A DNA stretch of 64,000 nucleotides from an uncultured Gammaproteobacteria bacterium. Lineage in GTDB: Bacteria; Pseudomonadota; Gammaproteobacteria; Arenicellales; Poriferihabitantaceae. The translations under genes were made by a program, and so were the position numbers. This document shows, in pieces, positions 10,096 through 17,833 of the stretch. Position 1 is the first letter of the stretch. Each line of letters starts with the position of its first letter. The stretch lies in contig CAMYNW010000002.1 in the NCBI GenBank assembly GCA_947259885.1, forward strand, positions 124,001 through 188,000, given 5' to 3'. The notes below the pieces were generated by a model, which had not been told where the DNA came from, did not search any database, and saw only the letters and a list, made by a program, of their open reading frames with translations.

Positions 10096-12576
10096 TTGCC
10101 GCACTATTTTTGTATGCAAAATATTTCATGTTATCACTGTGGTTTGCCTGTCTCGATACCTGGAAAGTTCGTAGCGCAGGCGAATCAAAGCAATCAGGAA
10201 TTTTGCTGCGCTGGGTGCCTGGCAGTGGCCTCATTAATTCAGGATGGCGGCTTGAATCGATATTATGATCTCCGAGACGCACCGGGTAACAAGCCAGATC
10301 AATCAAGCACAACCCAATTTAACGTTCACGATAACCCCTCCTTGCAAAAGAAATGGGTCCGGCATCACGGGGAGCGTGCTACAGGCCAGCTACTGATTGA
10401 GGGCATTAATTGTTCTGCGTGTATATGGCTAATAGAGACATGGTTGGGTCGGCTTCCTGGCATCACTTCTGCGGAAGTCAATTACAGCACCCATCGATTA
10501 AATCTTAGCTGGGACCCAATAATTATTCAGCCTAGCGAGATTCTGCGAGAGATCCACAACATTGGATACAGCGCCCGCCCATACAGCCGTGAGGCTCAAC
10601 AGAATTCGCTTGACCGCCAACGCTCCACGCTGATTAAACAGCTCGGCGTGTCTGCTGCGCTCGGCATGCAGATCATGGTGCTCAGCGTCGCGCTCTATGC
10701 GGGTGACTGGTTTGGAATTGAAGCAGGATATGAACAGTTTCTTAAGAAAATTAATCTATTACTCACTATTCCACTGATCCTTTATTCGGCGAAGCCTTTT
10801 TTTACGGGCGCGTTGCGGAGTCTCCGAACACGATCGGCCGGTATGGATGTATCAGTTTCCCTCGGGATCACATTAGCGTTTCTTGGCAGCGCCTGGGCAA
10901 CTATTATTGGCCATGGTGAAGTGTATTTTGACTCAGTGGCGATGTTTGTGTTCTTTCTTCTCGGGGCAAGATTAATCGAACTGAATTCCCGTATAAAAGC
11001 CAGTCGCATGATGGATCCGCTCGCTGATGTTGTCCCAGCCACTGCATCGCGGATAGTCAGCTCGGATGATTACGGCACTCGAACACTGGTACCGGTTGCA
11101 GAACTCAATATCGGTGACCTGGTTGCGGTAAAACCAGGTGAAGTGCTGCCGACGGACGGAATAGTGATGGAAGGTATCTCAAGTTTTGAAGAGTCCCTGT
11201 TGACCGGCGAGCCTGAGCCGGTACCTCGACCCATAGGTAGCAAGGTATTGGCTGGATCGATAAATGTAGAGCAGGCAATCATAGTAAGGGTTACCTCTGA
11301 GCCGGAAGACACTGTACTGTCAACTATATTACGCCTTGCAGATCAGGCCAGTAGAGGCAAGCCCGGTATTACGGTATTTGCAGAGAGCGTAGCAAAGTGG
11401 TTTGTACTGGCCATCGTGCTGCTCGCGGGCACTGTCGCCACCTTGGGTATTATTCAGGGCAACAATGAGTGGCTGCCGATCACCATTGCGGTTCTGGTAG
11501 TCACCTGCCCCTGTGCACTATCCCTGGCAACACCATTAGCTCTTGCGGCCGCAACAAATGGCCTGGTAAAGCAAGGTGTTTTTGTCACTAACGGAAATGC
11601 ACTTGAAACGCTCAACCGTGCCGATCACTTCATGATGGATAAAACCGGAACCCTCACCTCCGGAGAGATTCAGCTCGAACATGTTCGCGTTCTGGGTGAA
11701 GCTAATCAAAACCAAATTCTTGGCATCGCTGCTGCCCTTGAACAAAATTCTCCTCACCCTATGGCGGTGAGCTTGACTACTGCGGCCCAGGAGCTGTCCT
11801 GGCCGGCCGCAACAGATGTCGAACACGTTGCCGGAAACGGGATGCATGGCGTTATTAATGGAAAGCTCACCTGCATCGGCTCTCTCGACTTCGTGGAAAA
11901 ATGGCTGCTGGCTGAATCTGCCTCGGGAATCCCAGCCGATACTAGAAAGCAAATCGAGGCACTTTCGCAACCGGCAATTTTACTGGCTACCGCAACCGGC
12001 CCTCTTGGAGTATTTATCTTTCGCGACAAGATAAGAGCCGGTGCATCGGAACTGATGCAATATCTGCACCACTCAGCTGTAACAACATCACTGGTATCCG
12101 GCGATCGTGAGGCCCCTGTTAACTACGTTGCTGACACCCTGTCGATAAAAGAGGTATACGCTAACTGCAAACCGGAGGACAAACTTAATATTCTAGAGAA
12201 CCTGATAGACAGTGGAAAAATTGTGTCCGTTGTCGGGGACGGCATCAACGATACGCCCGCAATGGGTAAAGCGCATCTTGCAGTGGTGCTTGCAAGGCAT
12301 GTCAATCTGCTTTCGGCCCGTGCCGACATTGTTATTACTGGGGAGAATCTCAGCGCTTTAGTGGCAGCGCTGAAACAGGCACAAAAAACCTACTACATTA
12401 TCCGACAAAACATCGCCTGGGCGCTTGTGTATAATGTTTGCGCAATTCCTGCTGCACTGGCCGGCTGGGTTCCTCCCTGGTTAGCGGGGATTGGAATGTC
12501 TTTAAGCTCGGTCATCGTGGTGCTGAATGCTTCAAGATTAACATCCGCAGTGGACCATACACATAGTCACCCCTGA
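10096..12576 (+). CDS. ccoI: CcoI/FixI copper-translocating P-type ATPase (start may be ATG at 10114)
   Basis: CYHCGLPV/FCCAGCLAV N-terminus, GINCSACIWLIE, TCPCALSLATPLA, DKTGTLTSG, VGDGINDTPA. Confidence 0.95.
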   Translation: MPHYFCMQNISCYHCGLPVSIPGKFVAQANQSNQEFCCAGCLAVASLIQDGGLNRYYDLRDAPGNKPDQSSTTQFNVHDNPSLQKKWVRHHGERATGQLLIEGINCSACIWLIETWLGRLPGITSAEVNYSTHRLNLSWDPIIIQPSEILREIHNIGYSARPYSREAQQNSLDRQRSTLIKQLGVSAALGMQIMVLSVALYAGDWFGIEAGYEQFLKKINLLLTIPLILYSAKPFFTGALRSLRTRSAGMDVSVSLGITLAFLGSAWATIIGHGEVYFDSVAMFVFFLLGARLIELNSRIKASRMMDPLADVVPATASRIVSSDDYGTRTLVPVAELNIGDLVAVKPGEVLPTDGIVMEGISSFEESLLTGEPEPVPRPIGSKVLAGSINVEQAIIVRVTSEPEDTVLSTILRLADQASRGKPGITVFAESVAKWFVLAIVLLAGTVATLGIIQGNNEWLPITIAVLVVTCPCALSLATPLALAAATNGLVKQGVFVTNGNALETLNRADHFMMDKTGTLTSGEIQLEHVRVLGEANQNQILGIAAALEQNSPHPMAVSLTTAAQELSWPAATDVEHVAGNGMHGVINGKLTCIGSLDFVEKWLLAESASGIPADTRKQIEALSQPAILLATATGPLGVFIFRDKIRAGASELMQYLHHSAVTTSLVSGDREAPVNYVADTLSIKEVYANCKPEDKLNILENLIDSGKIVSVVGDGINDTPAMGKAHLAVVLARHVNLLSARADIVITGENLSALVAALKQAQKTYYIIRQNIAWALVYNVCAIPAALAGWVPPWLAGIGMSLSSVIVVLNASRLTSAVDHTHSHP

Positions 12577-12578
12577 AC

Positions 12579-12785
12579 GTGGAAATTATTTACGTATTAA
12601 TACCGCTGGCATTGGTAGTCGTAGCGGTCATAATTGGCGCATTCTTATGGTCTGTGCGCAATGGACAATTTGATGATCTAGAGGGTCCAGCGTGGAGAAT
12701 TCTGCATGATGACGATGCAGTATCACCACCAGAAAAAAAACTGAGTAATTCAACTAGAACTAAAGAAAAGTCCCGACCAGACTAA
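12579..12785 (+). CDS. ccoS: cbb3 oxidase maturation protein CcoS
   Basis: GTG start, one TM, FLWSVRNGQFDDLEGPAWRILHDDD is the CcoS signature; directly after ccoI. Confidence 0.95.
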   Translation: MEIIYVLIPLALVVVAVIIGAFLWSVRNGQFDDLEGPAWRILHDDDAVSPPEKKLSNSTRTKEKSRPD

Positions 12786-12825
12786 CCACCACAGAATTTG
12801 TTTATGAGAGCGCACCCGATTCAAG

Positions 12826-12899
12826 GCGGGCGTAGTTCAACGGCAGAACCTCAGCTTCCCAAGCTGATGATGCGGGTTCGATTCCCGTCGCCCGCTCCA
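12826..12899 (+). tRNA. tRNA-Gly (anticodon CCC), CCA encoded
   Basis: GCGGGCGTAGTTCAACGGCAGAACCTCAGCTTCCCAAGCTGATGATGCGGGTTCGATTCCCGTCGCCCGCTCCA: 7-bp acceptor stem, anticodon loop TTCCCAA, TTCGATT T-loop. Confidence 0.96.
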
Positions 12900-13005
12900 C
12901 ATTAAATTTCGTATTTTTTAGAAACAAAGGGCGGACCTCGTCACAACTGCTGAATGACAAGGGAACTCCTTCATCTACTACCAATTATCTTTATACACAC
13001 CAAAC

Positions 13006-14058
13006 ATGAAGTACAACAAACTTGGTAACAGTGACCTGAACGTCAGCCCAATTTGCCTTGGCACCATGACCTGGGGCGAACAGAATACTCAGGAACAGGC
13101 ATTTGAACAGATGGATTATGCGCTCAGCCGAGGCGTTAATTTCTGGGACGCAGCGGAGATGTATCCGGTGCCAGTCGATCAGAACACAGCAGGCGATACT
13201 GAGCGCATCATTGGCAACTGGTTCGAACAAAATGGCAGACGCGAGGAGGTCATACTTGCGACTAAGGTCATGGGACATAGCGACCGCACCTGGATGCGAG
13301 ACGGAATGAACCCCAGACTTAACCGACAACAAATTGAGAAGGCGCTGGACGATAGCTTAAAGCGTCTAAAAACAGACTACATAGATCTCTACCAGGTGCA
13401 CTGGCCCGACCGCCCGCTTGGACTGTTTGGAGAGGGTAATGGCTCATATGTTCACAAAGACTCTGATGACGAAGTCGCCATCAGTGAAACTCTTGAAGCG
13501 CTCGGAGCATTGGTTCACGCAGGTAAAATTCGGGCCATTGGCATCTCAAATGAGACGCCGTGGGGCACCAGCCAATATCTTCAAGCCGCGACTTCAATGA
13601 ATCTGCCACGCATAGTGTCCATTCAAAATTCATATAGCCTGATAAACCGCATATTTGAAGGCGGACTGAGCGAATTCTGTTACAGGGAAAATATTGGGCT
13701 TTTGGCCTATTCGCCGTTAGGAATGGGCACCTTAAGCGGTAAATATGTGAAGGGAAAAGTGCCGCCCCACAGCCGTATGGATCAGTTTCCGCAATTCATG
13801 CAGCGCTATCAGACTCCAGAGGCTGAGCAGGCTATAAAACGTTATGTGCAGCTGGCCCAAGATCACTCCATGACCCCCACACAGCTTGCCCTGGGTTTTG
13901 TCAATACACGCCCGTTCGTTTCCTCAAATATTATCGGCGCGACCGCAATTGAACAACTCCGGGAAAATATTGACAGCGTAGAGGTTGAAATCAGCGACGA
14001 GATGGAAACGGAAATCAACCAGATCCATTTACTGTGTAAAAATCCAGCGGCTGCATAA
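13006..14058 (+). CDS. NADP(H)-dependent aldo-keto reductase (Tas-like)
   Basis: MKYNKLGNSDLNVSPICLGTMTWGEQNT...FWDAAEMYPVP...IDLYQVHWPDR. Confidence 0.92.
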   Translation: MKYNKLGNSDLNVSPICLGTMTWGEQNTQEQAFEQMDYALSRGVNFWDAAEMYPVPVDQNTAGDTERIIGNWFEQNGRREEVILATKVMGHSDRTWMRDGMNPRLNRQQIEKALDDSLKRLKTDYIDLYQVHWPDRPLGLFGEGNGSYVHKDSDDEVAISETLEALGALVHAGKIRAIGISNETPWGTSQYLQAATSMNLPRIVSIQNSYSLINRIFEGGLSEFCYRENIGLLAYSPLGMGTLSGKYVKGKVPPHSRMDQFPQFMQRYQTPEAEQAIKRYVQLAQDHSMTPTQLALGFVNTRPFVSSNIIGATAIEQLRENIDSVEVEISDEMETEINQIHLLCKNPAAA

Positions 14059-14146
14059 GTTTTTCTCCTTAAGTACAGGCTTAGTTACCACATAGAACCC
14101 TTTGTAAAGCAAATCCACTTATCAACTCAGGGTCCAACCATTAATA

Positions 14147-14160
14147 TTGATGCACATCAA
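14147..14160 (+). promoter_or_regulatory. Candidate FNR/ANR box at class II position for the usp gene
   Basis: TTGATGCACATCAA, a perfect TTGAT-N4-ATCAA. TCTAAT -10-like hexamer at 14183-14188, centre-to-centre distance 32 bp, as expected for an FNR site near -41.5. Confidence 0.75.
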
Positions 14161-14225
14161 TCTTAGTGTGCCCTTAATCTTGTCTAATTCCAGATCATGG
14201 AGGCTACACTATTTGAGAAATTAAT

Positions 14226-14672
14226 ATGAGCAAAACAATTGTGGTTCCAATCGATGGTTCCGAATGCGCGCTCGAAGCCCTAGATTTCGCTGCGGAATTG
14301 GTTCGGTCCGAAGACGATAAGATCATTCTGCTGACTGTTGTCGGCCATAAGAAAGTTCCAAAAGAGTTACAGCATTATCTGGAAGTGGAACATGTTAAGG
14401 GACCACCGGACTGGGAGTATGACCAACTCATTGCATCGGGAATACTCGATGAAGGAAAGCAACGATTGCAAGAACATAATATCCATCAGTTTGAGACCCT
14501 TGTTGAACGGGGAGAACCGGCGGAGCTGATTGCGACTGCGGCAAACCAGCAAGCCGCAGACATGATCGTAATAGGCAGCAGAGGGCTTGGAAACATTTCT
14601 GGTCTGGTATTTGGTAGCGTCTCCGGCAAAGTAAATCACCTTGCTGGGTGCAAAGTAATCACCGTTAACTAA
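14226..14672 (+). CDS. Universal stress protein (UspA family)
   Basis: TIVVPIDGSECALEALDFA ... ADMIVIGSRGLGNISGLVFGSVSGKVNHLAGC (G-2x-G-9x-G-S ATP-binding pattern). Confidence 0.93.
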   Translation: MSKTIVVPIDGSECALEALDFAAELVRSEDDKIILLTVVGHKKVPKELQHYLEVEHVKGPPDWEYDQLIASGILDEGKQRLQEHNIHQFETLVERGEPAELIATAANQQAADMIVIGSRGLGNISGLVFGSVSGKVNHLAGCKVITVN

Positions 14673-14683
14673 GGTACGGCAAA

Positions 14684-15121
14684 GTGGCATATGCTTGGGT
14701 AATCGTAGCGGACTCGGCACGAGCCCGAATTTTTTCAGTTGAGAACGCGTCTGGTCAACTAGAGCCTGTCGAGCAGCTGTTGTCGCCAGAAGCCAGACTG
14801 CACGAACGTGATCTCTCTTCAGACCGCCCTGGCAGAAGTTTCGACAGCTTTGGCAGCGGCAGGCACTCCACTGATGCGGCGACCAGCGCCAAAGATCAAA
14901 TCGCCGCGAATTTTGCAAAGGAGCTCGCCCAGCATCTTAAGGCCGGCTGTAATGACCGATCTTTTGAGCGACTCGTGATCATCGCAGAGCCGCAGTTTCT
15001 TGGCCTGCTAAACAAGTCCTTACCGACTGCCGTGGATAAACTAGTGTCTCTAAGAATAAATAAGGATCTTACCAAGGAAACGGAACAAGAAATTCGAGAA
15101 CGGTTACCCAAGCGGATCTGA
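14684..15121 (+). CDS. Host attachment protein family (PF10116-like)
   Basis: GTG start; MAYAWVIVADSARARIFSVE...DRPGRSFDSFGSGRHS...AKELAQHLKAGCNDRSFERLVIIAEPQFLG. Confidence 0.8.
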   Translation: MAYAWVIVADSARARIFSVENASGQLEPVEQLLSPEARLHERDLSSDRPGRSFDSFGSGRHSTDAATSAKDQIAANFAKELAQHLKAGCNDRSFERLVIIAEPQFLGLLNKSLPTAVDKLVSLRINKDLTKETEQEIRERLPKRI

Positions 15122-15229
15122 GGTCTGTTTGCGGAAACAACCTCTTAATTGAGCGATGTCAAGCTGACTGGTGCTTACTAGAGTATCGTTATATCTATCT
15201 TTACTAATCTACCATTTCACCTAATAAAT

Positions 15230-15511
15230 ATGTTGACACTTGAAGACTGCCTGGGAATATGCGAATTGTCTGAGGACGAAATTCGTGCAATTGCCTTGCA
15301 TGAACATATCCCTGAGATTGTGGCCGCCGAAATGGGGCAGTACTTGGTGCATGCACCTGACGGGACGAGAAGAATTAAACGCATTATCCTGGAAGACATC
15401 GAGGAACAAGACCGTCGGGGTAACACCGAACAGGCTGAGAATCTTCGGCTGGTGCTAGCCCATTTCATCGCTTCTCACCCGGATTTTCCCGCCAAGGCGG
15501 TTGGCACCTAA
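15230..15511 (+). CDS. Hypothetical protein, 93 aa
   Basis: Good coding character, ATG start, acidic; no family I can name with certainty. Confidence 0.65.
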   Translation: MLTLEDCLGICELSEDEIRAIALHEHIPEIVAAEMGQYLVHAPDGTRRIKRIILEDIEEQDRRGNTEQAENLRLVLAHFIASHPDFPAKAVGT

Positions 15512-15551
15512 GCTCGCATTATCTTGTATCGCGAGCGGATTCTAGTTTTAA

Positions 15552-17483
15552 TTATTCACTCGAATCAGAGTCACCGCGAGTAAAATAGGTTTTCGCCAGG
15601 GAACACTGGGCTGGCGTTAATTCAGTGTTTTCCAGTGAAGATTCGGCCGACATCAAATTTTGTGGCGATGGGGCATGTCCGCCAGTATTGGACAGTACAT
15701 GAAAAAGTTCATGGGCAATCGTTACGGGCAGATCGCGTGAGCCGTAGGCAATCCAGACTGAATCCTGAAGCCAAGGCCTGGTAGCGGTGTTACCCGGGCC
15801 AAATGCCTCCGCTTCAAACACAACCTCCATTCGGCTTTCTCGGGCAAACAATATTTCAACTCCGCGCGATTCTGGAAGCAGCGCACGAAACTCCTGCAGA
15901 ATTGTGTAGGCCGATCCAGTCTCAAGGTCCTGCAAATAGTCACGAGCATTCATCGAATAAAAATTTACCGCATCAATGGATAATTGACATTGCTCCAGTA
16001 TTTTATTGGCACCCTCCACTGCCTCCAGAACTAATTCCTTTTGCCAGCGAGAATCCAGTTGCAGTAGGTTGAGAGACAGAGAATATTGTACGGATTTGTT
16101 TTGATTCATCATCTCTGACGCAACCAGATCGAACTTAGGTGTCCCTTCCTCCTTAAGTGGATCAGGAATGTAACCGATTCGAACCCACGTAGTTTCCACC
16201 GGTGTTATCGAACGCGCTTTTATCGCTGCCTGTAATTGCGCTGTGTCCATATCAGGACTGATACTTAATAATTTGGCTGCCAGCGCCACCATCCTCGATA
16301 CTGCATAGCTTGATCCAGAGGCAAGGCCTTGTTCCCCTGAAAACTTGATGACCTTCTGTCGTTCTGCAGGCAACAAATAATCTACCGACTTTTTACCCCA
16401 GTTAGTGCGTTCAGCAGGTCGGACGAAGTCATCAGCAGACGTTACGACAACCATATTCTCCAAATCCATGGAGGCGGGATAAACGGGTTTGGCGTCAATA
16501 TCGCGACCATTATTTCCCGCGGATACGATAAACAAAATATGCGGGCGCGCCTTTGCAGCTTCTAAAAAGGTGAGCCAATCTTCCTCACGGTTGCTGCCAA
16601 GTGGTAGACCAATTATACGCACTCCCAAGCTATCAGCGTGCTCGACTAGCTGAGACATTCTCTGCATATCCGGCCTGGGATATCGGTAACTTACTAATCG
16701 TACTTCTCCCGCCTCACTCAGCATAAGGGATGCAGTTCGAGTCCCATGGCGTTGCACAAAAAATGGTGAACCGGCCGAATGAACATCGAATGGGCGTGCA
16801 TCCATTTCCCAGAAATCATAGCCAAGCATGCGACCGGTCGAATCGCGTGCCAGCCTCCGATTGATCTCCGGCAATAAATAATTTACGCCAGAGTCGACCA
16901 TGGCGACAGCGACCGCCGAATCGACAACAGCGAAGTCAGATCCAACGGGTTCCGGGTTCAGGAGCTCATCAGACAAGCGGTTTAAGCCCTTATCCAGAAG
17001 CTCCAGTTTTATGGCCTGTCCGTTTTGGTAAACAATACGCCTTGCCTCACGTACGATGCAATCTTTGTCCATTCCAATAAACAATGATGGCCTGTCTTCC
17101 CTCCTCAATTCGAGCACAAACCGCACCGGCTGACCGGCGGGCTGCAATACATCGAAACGAACGCTGTCGTTATTCGGCAATGCGTAGAAATAGCGTTGCC
17201 CGACCCTGTTGCCGTTATATCGAACCGGCGAAACTTCGGATTCGATGTCTCTAAACAGCAGCTGTATATTATTGTTATCCTTTTGCTGATCCTGACAGGC
17301 CTGGCTAACCATATCCAGTGATTCAGATTCCAACTGCGCAGCCGCTAGCCCGACTCCGGGCAACATACACAACATTACCGATAACAGAGCAGTTAATAGA
17401 AGTGGTCTAATTCGCTTCACACTAATTTTAGTCAACTTTAAAATTCTCACTTTTTGATATTTTTTGTTTTGCCGACCACGCAA
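15552..17483 (-). CDS. Secreted S8 (subtilisin-like) protease domain fused to C-terminal HEXXH metalloprotease-like domain (start uncertain; signal peptide near KRIRPLLLTALLSVMLCMLPGVGLAAA)
   Basis: Subtilase-like triad regions AMVDSGVNY, QRHGTRTASL, ASGSSYAVSRM, plus FIVSAGNNG. C-terminal IAHELFHVLSNTGGHAPSPQNLMSAESS. Confidence 0.72.
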   Translation of the reverse strand: MRGRQNKKYQKVRILKLTKISVKRIRPLLLTALLSVMLCMLPGVGLAAAQLESESLDMVSQACQDQQKDNNNIQLLFRDIESEVSPVRYNGNRVGQRYFYALPNNDSVRFDVLQPAGQPVRFVLELRREDRPSLFIGMDKDCIVREARRIVYQNGQAIKLELLDKGLNRLSDELLNPEPVGSDFAVVDSAVAVAMVDSGVNYLLPEINRRLARDSTGRMLGYDFWEMDARPFDVHSAGSPFFVQRHGTRTASLMLSEAGEVRLVSYRYPRPDMQRMSQLVEHADSLGVRIIGLPLGSNREEDWLTFLEAAKARPHILFIVSAGNNGRDIDAKPVYPASMDLENMVVVTSADDFVRPAERTNWGKKSVDYLLPAERQKVIKFSGEQGLASGSSYAVSRMVALAAKLLSISPDMDTAQLQAAIKARSITPVETTWVRIGYIPDPLKEEGTPKFDLVASEMMNQNKSVQYSLSLNLLQLDSRWQKELVLEAVEGANKILEQCQLSIDAVNFYSMNARDYLQDLETGSAYTILQEFRALLPESRGVEILFARESRMEVVFEAEAFGPGNTATRPWLQDSVWIAYGSRDLPVTIAHELFHVLSNTGGHAPSPQNLMSAESSLENTELTPAQCSLAKTYFTRGDSDSSE

Positions 17484-17742
17484 CGTGTCTCGACAACACA
17501 GGGTCAGAGAGAATAGATTCCCGACTAGAAAAAACCTTCCCGAGCGTCATTTCATCATAAATTCTGTGTAGTCCCCTGTGACACAAACGACAAATTAAAA
17601 TGCCTTTACCCAGATGCTCTTTGGAGTAGTTTCTTTTGAAGGCATTACGACGATGAAGTTTTCGCGGAACCAAATGATGGAACGTCAGATCTCTGACCTG
17701 TTCACAAAGTTCGCAGCGCTGCACCGTATGACTAGAGGGCAA
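17428..17742 (-). CDS. HNH endonuclease-like protein
   Basis: CELCEQVRDLTFHHLVPRKLHRR ... ILICRLCHRGLHRIYDE, Cys-pair plus HH HNH pattern. Confidence 0.72.
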   Translation of the reverse strand: MPSSHTVQRCELCEQVRDLTFHHLVPRKLHRRNAFKRNYSKEHLGKGILICRLCHRGLHRIYDEMTLGKVFSSRESILSDPVLSRHVAWSAKQKISKSENFKVD

Positions 17743-17833
17743 AAATAAAAGATCGAATTTATTACTTGTAAATTATTAGAACGGATGTTGCTGGCAAATT
17801 TTGCCACACTTGAGTATATCAGCATGCCTGGCT

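Noticed and set aside
12802-12984. Minus-strand 60-aa ORF containing RATGIEPASSAWEAEVLPLNYARL
   Set aside because: Antisense translation of tRNA-Gly; this peptide is a recurrent spurious annotation.
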